Part shown: positions 28,009-38,900 of the stretch, piece after piece
Position numbering within the stretch: the first letter of the stretch is position 1
Layout: every line of letters starts with the position of its first letter
Made by a program: the position numbers and the translations under genes
Assembly: GCA_039819085.1 (NCBI GenBank)
Contig: JBCBSQ010000004.1
Coordinates: 1-64,000 of the forward strand
DNA length: 64,000 nt
Reading direction: 5' to 3'
Origin: MED-G105 sp039819085
Lineage (GTDB): Bacteria > Pseudomonadota > Alphaproteobacteria > Caulobacterales > Parvularculaceae
Notes under the pieces: model-generated
Databases searched by the model: none
Told to the model about the DNA's origin: nothing
The model's input: only the letters and a program-made list of their open reading frames with translations

Positions 28009-28770
28009 ATGATCTCCACACACGCCCTTTTTGACATCCTCATCGCCTGCCACATCATCACCGGCGCGCCGGGCCTCCTCGTCTTCTGGGGACCTGTCGC
28101 AACGAAGAAAGGCGGCGCGCGGCACAGGTTTCTCGGCCGATGGTTCGCGGGGGCCATGATCGCGACGGGCGGGTTCGCCGCGGCGATGGGGATCATGACA
28201 ATCCTCGCGCCAATGGCGACGCATCCACATTTAGCGTCGCACCCTGATTTTTCCGATCCGACGCTGGTGCGTGGCTTGTTCGGCTGGATGATGCTCTATC
28301 TCGCCATACTGACCGTCAATCTCGCCTGGTACGCCTGGCTGTGTTCGAAGAACAAGCTCCTACATGAAAAGAACCGCGGCTGGCGCAATATGGGGCTGCA
28401 GGCGCTCTTGTTCGCCGCCGCCTGCGCCTGCGTCGTTGAGGGTCTTCGCATCGGTCAGCCGATGATGATCGGCATCTCCACGATCGGTTTCGCGACGGTC
28501 GGCACGAACCTGTTCTTCCTCTTGAAGTCGCGGCCCGCCCCGGCCGACTGGCTGCTTGAGCATATCAAAGCGGGCGTCGGCGCCGGCATCTCGGTCTATA
28601 CGGCGTTCTTCGCGTTCGGCGCGGTGCGGCTGATGCCGGAACTAGCGTTCGCGCCCGTCCTGTGGGCGGCGCCGCTGACGATCGGCCTGTCGCTCATTCT
28701 TTATCATCAGTACCAGGTGCGCCGGAGGTTCAACCGCCCACGCGGACCCGCGGCGGCGCCGGCGGAGTAA
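28009..28770 (+). CDS. Polytopic membrane protein of unknown function
   Basis: The coding frame opens at a GTG at 28000 or the ATG at 28009; I use the ATG. About 253 residues form seven or so hydrophobic helices with short loops: HIITGAPGLLVFWGPVATKK at the start, MMLYLAILTVNLAWYAWLC in the middle, and ISVYTAFFAFGAVRLMPEL towards the end, then a basic tail with PRGPAAAPAE. The arrangement resembles DUF2306-like small membrane proteins but I do not recognise the family. It is divergent from the P450 and 10 bp upstream of crtD on the same strand, so it is probably co-transcribed with crtD and may serve pigment synthesis or membrane organisation. The function is not known. Confidence 0.7.
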   Translation: MISTHALFDILIACHIITGAPGLLVFWGPVATKKGGARHRFLGRWFAGAMIATGGFAAAMGIMTILAPMATHPHLASHPDFSDPTLVRGLFGWMMLYLAILTVNLAWYAWLCSKNKLLHEKNRGWRNMGLQALLFAAACACVVEGLRIGQPMMIGISTIGFATVGTNLFFLLKSRPAPADWLLEHIKAGVGAGISVYTAFFAFGAVRLMPELAFAPVLWAAPLTIGLSLILYHQYQVRRRFNRPRGPAAAPAE

Positions 28771-28780
28771 CGAATCCAAG

Positions 28781-30265
28781 ATGAGCCAACGTAGGATGAA
28801 GGCGATCGTTATCGGCGCGGGCGCCGGCGGCCTCGCCGCCGCCATTGATCTCGCCCGCAGCGGCGCGCATGTCACTGTCATCGAAAAGGACGAGGCGGCC
28901 GGCGGCAAGATGCGCCGTCAGCCAGTCGGCAACGTCACGCTCGACGCCGGGCCGACGGTCTTCACCATGCGGTGGATTTTCGATGAGCTTTTCGCGGACG
29001 CCGGAAAAGACTTCGGCGACGCGCTCCGCCTCAATCGCGCCAGGCTTCTTGCGCGCCACGCCTGGCGCGCCGGCGGCCGGCTCGATCTTTTCTCCGACGT
29101 TGAGGAAAGCGCCGCCGCCATCGAGGCGTTCTCAGGCGCCGAAGACGCGCAAGGCTATCGCCGATTCGCGGCGCGGTCCGCCTCCATCTTCGAGACCCTG
29201 CGCGATCCGTTCATCAAGGACCAGCGTCCATCCGAGTTGGAGGTCGTATCCCGGGTCGGGCTTTTCGACATGCCGGCGTTCCTCGCCAACATCCGTCCCA
29301 TGACGACCTTGTGGCGGGAGCTGCATCGCTATTTCAAAGACCCGCGGCTTGTTCAGCTTTTCGGCAGATACGCCACCTATGTGGGGTCATCGCCCTTCCA
29401 GACACCGGCGACGATCATGCTCGTCGCGCACGCCGAGCGGGATGGCGTATGGTCCGTCGACGGCGGCATGGCCGCCGTCGCCGACGCGCTGCGCGGTCTG
29501 GCGGAAAACCTCGGCGCCGCGTTCTCCTTCGGCCGCGGCGTTAAACGGATCATCGCCGAGAACGGCCGGGCGACGGGCGTCGAACTCGATGACGGCGAAC
29601 GGCTCGAGGCGGACACGATCGTTTTCAACGGCGACATTTCGGCGCTAGCGTCCGGGCTGCTGGGCGAGGACGCAAAACGCGCCGGCAAAGAAACACCGCG
29701 CGCGAAGCGATCGCTCTCCGCCGTCACCGCCTGCCTCGTCGCGCGCGCCCGCGGCTTTCCCATCGCGCACCATACGGTCTTCTTCGATGACGACTACCCT
29801 TCGGAGTTTCGAAGCGTCTTTGAGGCGCGCGCGCTGCCTGGTAAGCCAACAGTCTATCTCTGCGCGCAGGACCGCGGCGGCGCAGACCCCGTCGAACCTG
29901 ATTGCGCAGAGCGGATCTTCCTGCTGATGAACGCGCCCCCGGATGGGGACGCAACTGAATTCGACGCTGAAGCGGCTTACGATAGAGCAATAGATCTTTT
30001 GTCCGGATGCGGCCTTTCCCTCGACGTCGAGGATTGCGTGCTGACCTCGCCGAACGACTTCGCGGCGCGCTATCCTGCGACCGGCGGCGCGCTCTATGGC
30101 CAGACAAGCCATGGCATGATGGGGACGCTGGCGCGCGCGGGCGCTGCGACGAAGATCCCTGGCCTCTATATGGCCGGTGGGTCGGTTCACCCTGGTCCGG
30201 GCGTCCCTATGGCGGTGATGTCCGGGCGCCTCGCCGCACGCCGCGCCATCGCTGATCTCAGCTGA
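28781..30265 (+). CDS. crtD: CrtD-type hydroxyneurosporene/methoxyneurosporene desaturase
   Basis: The protein has 494 residues in the CrtI-like amine-oxidase fold. The N-terminal FAD motif is VIGAGAGGLAAAIDLARSG. Features that separate CrtD from CrtI are clear: GGKMRRQPVGNVTLDAGPTV, TMRWIFDELFADAG and FSDVEESAAAIEAFSG match the CrtD pattern. The C-terminal FAD-binding stretch ends in LYMAGGSVHPGPGVPMAVMS. CrtD introduces the C3,4 double bond into 1-hydroxy or 1-methoxy acyclic carotenoid ends. Together with CrtY it suggests monocyclic or asymmetric carotenoids rather than simple beta-carotene derivatives. No CrtC hydratase or CrtF methyltransferase is in the window. Short spacing to the upstream membrane protein suggests one transcript. 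Confidence 0.85.
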   Translation: MSQRRMKAIVIGAGAGGLAAAIDLARSGAHVTVIEKDEAAGGKMRRQPVGNVTLDAGPTVFTMRWIFDELFADAGKDFGDALRLNRARLLARHAWRAGGRLDLFSDVEESAAAIEAFSGAEDAQGYRRFAARSASIFETLRDPFIKDQRPSELEVVSRVGLFDMPAFLANIRPMTTLWRELHRYFKDPRLVQLFGRYATYVGSSPFQTPATIMLVAHAERDGVWSVDGGMAAVADALRGLAENLGAAFSFGRGVKRIIAENGRATGVELDDGERLEADTIVFNGDISALASGLLGEDAKRAGKETPRAKRSLSAVTACLVARARGFPIAHHTVFFDDDYPSEFRSVFEARALPGKPTVYLCAQDRGGADPVEPDCAERIFLLMNAPPDGDATEFDAEAAYDRAIDLLSGCGLSLDVEDCVLTSPNDFAARYPATGGALYGQTSHGMMGTLARAGAATKIPGLYMAGGSVHPGPGVPMAVMSGRLAARRAIADLS

Positions 30266-30366
30266 CGCGTTAGCAGATAATTGCTCGCACGCATGGATGC
30301 GCCAAGCGACAGCGCGAATGGTCCGCGGTTTTTGCCCGATCGTAGTATCCGCTCAAACAATGTCGT

Positions 30367-33300
30367 ATGAGCAAACAAAAACGATGGTGGGAGGCGCGTA
30401 TCAAGCAGCTGAGGCGGATACGGACGCGCAATGATTGGCGAGAGGCGCGCAATGCGTGCATTGACGATCCGGGAGCTTTTCACGGGGGACAGGCGCGCCG
30501 CGCCATCCACTGGTTCGTTCCGGCCGTTGGATCGAATGGCGCCTGGCTGACCTTTGACGACGCCGCAGCGGCCTGGACCGGCTGGGACGCGGCCTCAGGG
30601 GCGCCCGTGGCGCCGGACCTGCCCTCAGATTTCAAGCCTTGGACGCGCGATCTCGTTGACGATGAGGCGCCGTTTTTCCGCTGGTTTGACGGAGGCCTGA
30701 CTAACGCCTGCTTCAATGAGGTGGACCGACATGTGCTCGCCGGCCATGGCGAGGAAGCCGCGATCGTCTTCGAAGGCGACCGCTGGGACATGTCGCTCAA
30801 TGACGCCCGCGGCGGCCCGGTCGACAGCTACGAAGTTTCCCGCAAGCGTCTCCTCCTGGAGACCGCGAAGCGCGCCGTCGCGCTAACGCGGCTCGGGCTG
30901 AAAGCCGGCGACCGGCTCGCCATCAATATGCCGAATATCCCGACCCAGATTTTCTGGATCGAGGCGGCGAAACGGCTCGGCGTTCTCTATACCCCCGTTT
31001 TCGGCGGGTTCAGCGACAAGACGTTGAGTGACCGCATCCATGACTTCGGCGCGCGGGTCGTGATCACCGCGGACGGCGGCCACCGCAACTCTCAGATCAT
31101 TCCCTTCAAGACCGCCTTCACCGACCCGGCCCTCGACAATTTCATCGGCGCAGACATGGCCAAGGCCACGGTCGCGCGCGCGGTGGAGACGCTTGGTCTT
31201 GCGCCCGGCGACGCGAAGGCGATCAATGACGCCGTGTCAAACGCCCTTTCCGGCGAGACGACCGTTGAACGCAGCGACGTCATGCGCGGCGTCGGGCGCG
31301 CGCTCGCCGCGACGGCCATGGCCGCCGAGCCCGCCGCGCGCGCCAGGAGCGCGATCGCCGAAGCGCTTGTCGACACGCCGGCGCGCGCCGACGCAGTTGT
31401 CGTCGAACGCCACGCGGCGCAGCCTGAAATGCTCTGGCGAGACGAACGCGACCGGTGGGCGCATGACCTGAACGCCGAAGCGCTCGACGAGATCCTTGGC
31501 GCCGCCCGCGCCGCGGGCTTCGACGTCGCCGACGAGGCGGCGCTTATGGCCCTTCCGGATACGGATTTTGTGCGCGCCATCTGGGCGAGTTCAGCGCCTG
31601 CGCCGCTCGACGCCGAATGCCCGATGTTCGTCATTTACACCTCCGGCTCGACGGGCAAACCAAAGGGCGTCGTGCATGTTCAGGGCGGCTATACGGCCGG
31701 CGTTGCCGCGACAATGCCCATCGCCTTCGGCGCGGAGCCGGGCGATGTCATTTATGTGGTCGCCGACCCCGGCTGGATCACGGGCCAGAGCTATCTCATC
31801 TCCGCGCCGCTCACCACACGGGTAACGACCGTGATCGCGGAAGGCGCGCCCGTTTATCCGCATGCGGGTCGTTTCGCCTCGATCATCGAACGCTACAAGG
31901 TCAATATCTTCAAGGCCGGCGTCACTTTCCTGAAGTCCGTCATGCAGGACCCGGAAAGCGTCGCCGACGTGCGCAAGTACGATCTTTCATCGCTCCGCGC
32001 CGCCACTTTCTGCGCCGAGCCGACCTCGCCCGCCGTGCAGGAATTCGGCATGAAGGAGGTGACGCCCTTCTACATGAACTCCTACTGGGCGACGGAGCAT
32101 GGCGGCATCGTCTGGACGCATTTCTACGAAAGCGGCGACTTTCCGCTTGAGCCGAACGCGCACGCCTATCCCTTGCCCTGGGTGCTCGGCGACATCTGGC
32201 TGGACGCCGACGCGGCCAAGGAGGGCGAGGGACCGCAGGCCGATGCGCCGCCGGCGCAGCTTGTCCGCAATGGCGGCGACGGGCTCGCGCACCGCAGCGC
32301 GGGGCTCGGCGAAAAAGGCGAGATCGTCATCACCGCGCCTTATCCTTATCTTGCGCGCACGGTCTGGGGCGACGTTGACACATTCCGCGTCGAGGGCGCC
32401 GGTCCGCCCGCCGCCTGGAAGGGCGACATCGACCGTTACGCCGACACATACTGGAAGCGCTGGAAGGGCGTTTGGGCCTACACCCAAGGCGACTTCGGCA
32501 AGCCGCACGCGGATGGCTCGATCTCCATTCACGGCCGAAGCGACGACGTTATCAACGTTTCGGGCCACCGTCTCGGGACGGAGGAAATCGAAGGCGCGAT
32601 CCTGCGGGACAAAGCGAACAATCCACAGACGTCGCCGGTCGGCAATGTGATCGTAGTCGGCGCGCCGCACCGCGAGAAGGGCCTCACCCCCCTCGCTTTC
32701 ATCACGCCGACGCCGGGCCGCGTCATCACCGCCGAAGACCGCAAGCGCCTGTCGGACCTCGTGCGCTCGGAAAAGGGCAGCCTCGCCATTCCCGGCGACT
32801 TTATCGAGGTGCCCGCCTTCCCGGAAACGCGCAGCGGCAAATACATGCGCCGCATGGTCCGCGCGCTTGTCGAGGAGGCGCCCGTGGGCGACGCCTCGAC
32901 CCTGAAGAACCCGGAATCGCTTGACCATCTGAAGACTGCAATCGCCGGCTGGCGACGGCGGCAGTCCGCCGCGGAAGAGCAGCGCATTTTCGAGCGCTAC
33001 CGCTATTTCCAGATTCAGTACAATGACCTTGGCGAGAGTCGGCTCGTCGCGACGGTGTTTGTCGACAACCCGCCCGTGAACGCCCTTAATGAGCGCGCAC
33101 TCGACGAGCTTAACATTATCGTGGAGCATCTGGAGCGGCGCGAGGACGTCGCCGCGATCGTCTTTACCGGCAAACGCGCGGGCGCGTTCGTCGCTGGCGC
33201 GGACATTCGTCAGTTCCTGGATGAAATCCATACCGAGGCCGAAGCCCGCGCCCTGCCCAACAATGCCCACCTCGCTTTCCGGCGCATTGAGGCGATGGAA

Positions 33301-35871
33301 AAGCCCTGCGTCGCCGCCATCGGTGGCGCAGCGCTTGGCGGCGGCATGGAGTTCGCCCTCGCCTGCCATTATCGCGTCGCGGAGCCTTACGCTCGCTTCG
33401 GTCAGCCGGAGATTCGCCTGCGGCTGATGCCTGGCTATGGCGGGACGCAACGCCTGCCGCGGCTGCTCGCCGATGTGGCGGGCGCGGAGGGGCTTGTCGA
33501 CGCGCTCGAACTGCTGCTCGGCGGGCGCTCGATCGACGCTGAACGCGCCCATGAGATCGGCCTGATCGACGACGTCGCCTCTGGATCGGACGACGCGCTC
33601 TCCCGCGCCCACGCCCTTGTCCGCGATTTTGCAGCGGGTGCGGAGGAAAATACGCTCGGCGATCTCCTGGAGCGCAAGCCGAAACGCCTCGCCGCCTGGC
33701 GCGCGCGCGCCGACCTTGATCTCGATACGGCGCTCTCTGACGATCACCTGAAGATGATCGAGGCCCAGGCCGAATGGGCGGGCCGCGGCAAGGCGTATCA
33801 AAGGTGTCTCGACGCGATCCGCGTCGGTCTTGAAAACGGGCTGGATGAAGGTCTCGCCCGCGAGGCGGCGCTCTTCGCCGAAGCGGTCATCGATCCCGAA
33901 GGCGGCAAGGCGGGCATCCGCGCCTTCATGGAGAAACGCGCCGAACCCTTGCCGATCCGCCGCGACGGCGTCGATCCCGTCACGGATCGCTCGGACCTGA
34001 TTGCGGACCTCGTTGAGTCCGGCGAGCTTCTGCCCGTCGGCGCGCCATTCTTTCCGGGCGTGACGAAAATCCCCCGGTCGCAATTCGCCCACGGCGTTTA
34101 TCGCGACCCGGCGACAGGCGCGCCGCGGTTCGGCCCGCCGAAGGAGGCCGAGAAACAGCTCATCGCGCCGACGCCGACGCCGGGCCCTAATGACGCCCTC
34201 GTCTATGTCCTCGCCTCGGAGGTGAACTTCAACGATATCTGGGCGATCACCGGCATTCCGGTTTCCTCCTTCGACAGCCACGAGGAAGACATCCAGACGA
34301 CCGGCTCCGGCGGCATTGCGCTCGTCGCGTCGCTCGGCGAGGAAGCCCGCCGCGAAGGCCGCCTGAAGGTCGGGGACCTTGTCGCGATCTATTCCGGCAC
34401 GAATGATCTTCTGTCGCCGACCGTCGGGCTCGACCCGATGTATGCGGATTTCTCCATCCAGGGGTATGAAACGCCGACCGGCTCCCACGCGCAGTTCCTC
34501 GTCTGCCAGGCGCCGCAGCTCCACCACATCCGCGCTGACCTGACCCTTGAGGAAGCCGGCGCCTTTACGCTCAATCTCGGCACCGTCGTTCGAGCCCTCT
34601 TCACGACGCTGAAGATCCGGGCCGGCAAGCGCATCTTCGTCGAAGGCGCGGCGACAGGCACAGGGTTCGACGCGCTGAAGTCCTCCATCGCGAGCGGCCT
34701 ATCCGCCACCGGCCTCGTCTCCAGCGAGGCGCGCGCCGACACCATCAAGGCGGCTGGCGCCGTCGGCGCCGTGAACCGAAAAGATGCGGCGCTTGCGGAT
34801 CTCTTCACGGTTGTCCCCGAAGACCTCGACGCAGCCGCCAAATGGGAGGCCGAGGGCGAGGCGCTTCTCGACGCCTACCGCCAGGCGAATGACGGCGCGC
34901 TCGCCGACTTCGCCGTCTCCCACGCTGGCGAGACGGCCTTCCCGCGGACGTTCCAGCTCCTCGCCGATGGCGGCGTCGTCGCGTTTTACGGCGCATCGTC
35001 CGGGTACCACTTTACGTTCATGGGCAAGGAAGGCGCGTCGACCCCTGGCGAGATGTTGGCCCGCGCGGACCTGCGCGGCGATGAGGCGGCGCTTGTTTTT
35101 TATGGCCCCGCTTCGACGGCGCTCTCCGATACGGTCGGCCTGCAGATCCTTGAGGAAATCCGCGCGTTTGGCGCCCGCGCCGTCGTCGCCACAACCACCG
35201 ACGGCCAGCGCGACTTCGTTCAGTCCCTAGGGTTCGAAGACGCCGTCGCCGGCGTCGTCTCGCTGGAAAGCCTGAAGCGCCGCCTTGGCGATGATTTCGA
35301 CTGGCCGGACTCCATGCCGCGCCTGCCGGACTCGAAAGTCGACACCGAAGCCTTCAAGCGGGCCGTCCGGGATTTCCAGGAACGCACCATGAAGCCGTTC
35401 GGCGGCGCGGTGGGCAAGTTGTTGCGCTCGCCCGACAATCCGCGCGGCGCGCCGGACGTCATCTTCGAACGCGCAGGCTTTGACTCCCTCGGCGTTTCAA
35501 GCGCGCTCGTAAAGCCATACACCGGCCGCGTCGTTTATTCGGAGGACATGAAGCGCCGGCGCTTCAGCTTCTACGCGCCGCAGGTATGGACGAGGCAGCG
35601 CCGCATCATCATGCCGACTGCTGAAATTCGCGGCACGCACCTTTGTAACGCCCATGAGGTTGCCAAGATGCACGACCTCGTCGCCGCCGGCGTTTTGACG
35701 CCGACCCAGCCGACTGTCGTGCCGTGGGATGACTTGCCCGCGGCGCACCAGTCCATGTGGGACAATGCCCACGCCGGCGCCACCTACATCCTGAACCACG
35801 CGCTGCCCCAAACGGGTCTGAAATCCCGTGACGAGCTCTTCGAAGCGTGGTCAACCGTCAACGACAACTAA
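30367..35871 (+). CDS. pcs: Propionyl-CoA synthase (acyl-CoA synthetase-hydratase-reductase fusion)
   Basis: The protein has 1834 residues, the length of the Chloroflexus and Erythrobacter propionyl-CoA synthases. The ACS domain (1-880) has TSGSTGKPKG at 425-434 and the catalytic Lys825 in RSGKYMRR. The crotonase domain (about 900-1150) has AGADI at 943-947, GGAALGGGMEF and both catalytic glutamates: Glu995 and Glu1015, 20 apart as in rat crotonase. The C-terminal MDR reductase (about 1270-1834) resembles crotonyl-CoA carboxylase/reductase, with EVNFNDIWAITGIP and GAATGTGFDALKSS. Reaction: 3-hydroxypropionate + CoA + ATP + NADPH to propionyl-CoA through 3-hydroxypropionyl- and acryloyl-CoA, sequestered in one enzyme. 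It starts 102 bp after crtD and is followed after 39 bp by malonyl-CoA reductase. Confidence 0.95.
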   Translation: MSKQKRWWEARIKQLRRIRTRNDWREARNACIDDPGAFHGGQARRAIHWFVPAVGSNGAWLTFDDAAAAWTGWDAASGAPVAPDLPSDFKPWTRDLVDDEAPFFRWFDGGLTNACFNEVDRHVLAGHGEEAAIVFEGDRWDMSLNDARGGPVDSYEVSRKRLLLETAKRAVALTRLGLKAGDRLAINMPNIPTQIFWIEAAKRLGVLYTPVFGGFSDKTLSDRIHDFGARVVITADGGHRNSQIIPFKTAFTDPALDNFIGADMAKATVARAVETLGLAPGDAKAINDAVSNALSGETTVERSDVMRGVGRALAATAMAAEPAARARSAIAEALVDTPARADAVVVERHAAQPEMLWRDERDRWAHDLNAEALDEILGAARAAGFDVADEAALMALPDTDFVRAIWASSAPAPLDAECPMFVIYTSGSTGKPKGVVHVQGGYTAGVAATMPIAFGAEPGDVIYVVADPGWITGQSYLISAPLTTRVTTVIAEGAPVYPHAGRFASIIERYKVNIFKAGVTFLKSVMQDPESVADVRKYDLSSLRAATFCAEPTSPAVQEFGMKEVTPFYMNSYWATEHGGIVWTHFYESGDFPLEPNAHAYPLPWVLGDIWLDADAAKEGEGPQADAPPAQLVRNGGDGLAHRSAGLGEKGEIVITAPYPYLARTVWGDVDTFRVEGAGPPAAWKGDIDRYADTYWKRWKGVWAYTQGDFGKPHADGSISIHGRSDDVINVSGHRLGTEEIEGAILRDKANNPQTSPVGNVIVVGAPHREKGLTPLAFITPTPGRVITAEDRKRLSDLVRSEKGSLAIPGDFIEVPAFPETRSGKYMRRMVRALVEEAPVGDASTLKNPESLDHLKTAIAGWRRRQSAAEEQRIFERYRYFQIQYNDLGESRLVATVFVDNPPVNALNERALDELNIIVEHLERREDVAAIVFTGKRAGAFVAGADIRQFLDEIHTEAEARALPNNAHLAFRRIEAMEKPCVAAIGGAALGGGMEFALACHYRVAEPYARFGQPEIRLRLMPGYGGTQRLPRLLADVAGAEGLVDALELLLGGRSIDAERAHEIGLIDDVASGSDDALSRAHALVRDFAAGAEENTLGDLLERKPKRLAAWRARADLDLDTALSDDHLKMIEAQAEWAGRGKAYQRCLDAIRVGLENGLDEGLAREAALFAEAVIDPEGGKAGIRAFMEKRAEPLPIRRDGVDPVTDRSDLIADLVESGELLPVGAPFFPGVTKIPRSQFAHGVYRDPATGAPRFGPPKEAEKQLIAPTPTPGPNDALVYVLASEVNFNDIWAITGIPVSSFDSHEEDIQTTGSGGIALVASLGEEARREGRLKVGDLVAIYSGTNDLLSPTVGLDPMYADFSIQGYETPTGSHAQFLVCQAPQLHHIRADLTLEEAGAFTLNLGTVVRALFTTLKIRAGKRIFVEGAATGTGFDALKSSIASGLSATGLVSSEARADTIKAAGAVGAVNRKDAALADLFTVVPEDLDAAAKWEAEGEALLDAYRQANDGALADFAVSHAGETAFPRTFQLLADGGVVAFYGASSGYHFTFMGKEGASTPGEMLARADLRGDEAALVFYGPASTALSDTVGLQILEEIRAFGARAVVATTTDGQRDFVQSLGFEDAVAGVVSLESLKRRLGDDFDWPDSMPRLPDSKVDTEAFKRAVRDFQERTMKPFGGAVGKLLRSPDNPRGAPDVIFERAGFDSLGVSSALVKPYTGRVVYSEDMKRRRFSFYAPQVWTRQRRIIMPTAEIRGTHLCNAHEVAKMHDLVAAGVLTPTQPTVVPWDDLPAAHQSMWDNAHAGATYILNHALPQTGLKSRDELFEAWSTVNDN

Positions 35872-35910
35872 ATCGTCCGCTTGCGAACGGACGCGTCAGG
35901 AGAATCGCCC

Positions 35911-38900
35911 ATGGCCTCATTGGTTGCGCCCACCGGCAGGCTCGCCGGCAAAGTCGCCCTCGTCACCGGCGCCGCCGGCAATCTCGGCGGAGAGATCGTG
36001 CGACGCTATCTCGCCGAGGGCGCGACGGTGGCGCTCAGCGGCCGGTCGGCGAGCCGCCTTGAGGACGCGCGCGCAGCGGCGCTCGCTGACGTCGAGGTCG
36101 GCGAAGACCGCGCCTTTTGCATCGTCATGGACGGCGGCGCGCCGGACGAAGTCCGCGCCGGGATCAACGCCATTCTCGATAAAGCCGGCCGTCTCGACAT
36201 CGTCGTTAATAACGCCGGCTCCGCCGGGCCGAAGCAGCCGCTTGAGCGCCTGCCGATGACAGCCGATGAACTTAGCGCGCTGCGCGAAGCGGGATCGGGC
36301 GACAACGAAACCGTCGCCGACGCCATGCGCAACATCATCGGCGTCACCTGGAACGTCGTGCGCGCGGCGGCCCCGCTCCTGAAACCCGGCGCGTCGATCA
36401 TCAATGTCTCGACCGTCTTTTCCCGGACGAAGTATTTCGGCCGCACGGCCTATGTGGTGCCGAAGGCCGCGTTGAACGCAATGTCGGCGAGCTTCGCGCG
36501 CGAGTTGGGACCGAAAGGCGTGCGCGTTAACACCGTTTATCCGGGTCCCATCGAAAGCGACCGGATCCGCAACGCCTTCGCCGCCATGGACGATTTGCGC
36601 GGCGACGAAAAAGGCGCGACGGCGGATGAGTTCACGTCGATCATGTCGCTCACCCGCGGCGGCGAACAGGCGGCCGGCGCCACCTTTCCGCAACCGCCGG
36701 ACGTCGCCAATGTGTGCGTCTTTCTGGGCTCGAACGAGTCCGCCGCGCTCAATGGCCACGACATCGACGTGACGAATGGCATGCAGGTGGACAAACGCTC
36801 CGCCGCAACCTGCATTGCGCGGCCGAGCCTGCGCGTCGTCGACGCGGGCGGGATGACGGTCTTTGTCGCGGCCGGCAATCAGGTGGAGGACGGCCTCGAA
36901 ATTGCGCGCATCCAGTCGCGCGTCGGCGCAGACGTCATTCTCGGCTTTACGCTTGAGGGCGATGTCCAGAGCGCGCGTTCGGCGATGGACGCGGACGACG
37001 AGGTGGACGCGCGCATCCTGGTGACGCGTTGCGATCGTCGGAACACGGCCGAAACGGAGACCGTGCTCGACCGCGGCGGCCCTTCAGGCGCGCCGATTTC
37101 CGCCGCGATCGTCCTGCCCGCCTATGGCGCGGGGCTGATCGGCGGCCCGTTAAGCGCCGCCGACGACAACACGGTGAAGCTCTTCCTCGACCATGAACTG
37201 ACAGGCGCCATCGCTCTTGCGCGCTCCCTCACCCGCTACTGGATGAACCATGACGATCTTGCGCATGATCCGCGCTTCGTCTTCATGACCAATGGACCGT
37301 CTGCAGATGATTCCTACGGCAAGTGCCTCGCCGCCGGCATGGAGCAGCTCGTCCGCATCTGGCGCGACGAAACCACGACCGACGCGCGACACGGCCGTCG
37401 ACAGCGGGTTGAGTGGGGCAACCAGGTCGTCCGCTTCGACAATCATGAGAGCGAAAACCTGCCCTTCGCCGGCGCCCAGGCGTCCAGCCTTTTGTTCTCG
37501 GAACGGACGATTGAAGATGTGAACCTTCACATTCCGAAATCGATCCCTGAAATCACCGGCGCGCGCAAAGCCCTTACGGGGTATACGGAGAACATCACCG
37601 GCCTCCATCTCGGCAAGGTGGCGCTCATCACCGGCGCCTCCATGGGCATCGGCGGGCAGATCGCCCGGCTGCTCGCGCTTTCCGGCGGCAAGGTGATGCT
37701 GACCGCGCGCCGCGAGGCCGAGCTTGAGGCGATGCGCGACCAAATCATCGGCGAGCTTGAGGATATCGGCTATTCGGCGCCCCACAGACGCATCCAGATC
37801 CTCGCCGGCGTCGACGTCGGCGATCTGAGAACCTTGCGCCGCGCGGTCGAAGCGACCCTCGGCGAGTTCGGCCGGATCGACTATCTCATCAACAACGCCG
37901 GCGTCTCCGGCGCGGAGGAGATGGTCGTCGACATGCCGCTCGACGACTGGCGCTTTACGCTAGACGCCAATCTCATCTCAAATTTCGCGCTCATCTCCGA
38001 GGTCGCGCCGATCATGCGCGAGCAAGGGGCCGGGTACGTCGTGAACGTCTCATCTTACTTTGGCGGCGAGAAGTATGTCGCCGTCGCCTATCCGAACCGC
38101 GCTGACTACGCCGTCTCCAAGGCGGGCCAGCGCGCCATGGTCGAGACGATGGCGGGCGCGCTTGGGCCGGAAATCCAGTTCAACGCGATCGCGCCGGGCC
38201 CTGTGGACGGCGTGCGCCTGCGCGGCGTCGGCGGCCGGCCGGGACTGTTTGAGCGCCGCGCCAAGCTGATCCTGATGAACAAGCGCCTGAACGCCATTCA
38301 CGCAGCCGCCGTGAAAGCCGGTCGGCGCGGCGCCGTTGTAAAGCACTTCCTGGAGCGGTTGGCCATCAACAACGCGAAGGAGCTGGCCTCTGACGCAAAG
38401 GCGCCGCCGGAACTGCGCGACCTCGCCAAGGCCTGCACCGCGGAAGGCGGCGAAGATTGTTCCTGGGGCGATTATCTTCTGACGGAGGATATGGCGGAGC
38501 GCTTGCGCATCCGGCTGAAGAATGGCGGGTGGTTCGACAAGCAGGGGCGCGAAGGCGCGCCCGATACGATCAAGCTCGCCCGCACGCCGCCGGAGGCCAA
38601 GCCGTTCCTGCCACCGGCCAAGGTCGCCAAAACGGCCAAGGGCGTCGGCGACGGCGTCACCTCGCTTCTCAATCTCGGACGCATGCCGACCGAGGAGGAA
38701 GTGGCGCTCGCCACCGTCTTCTTCCTGGCCGACCGCGCGGCGAGCGGCCAGACGTTCCAGCCGTCCGGCGGCCTTGCGCTTGAACGCTCCATCACCGAGC
38801 GAGAGCTTTTCGGCACGACAAAGCCGGAACGGATCGAGGCGATGCGCGGCAAAACCTGCTGGCTCATCGGCGAGCACCTCGTCGAGCACCTCGCCGCCGC

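Noticed and set aside
31987..34527. 846-codon open frame antisense to propionyl-CoA synthase
   Set aside because: It lies wholly inside a full-length, motif-complete enzyme on the opposite strand. Its composition is Arg/Ala/Asp-rich with no family similarity. In high-GC DNA long antisense frames arise by chance from codon bias.
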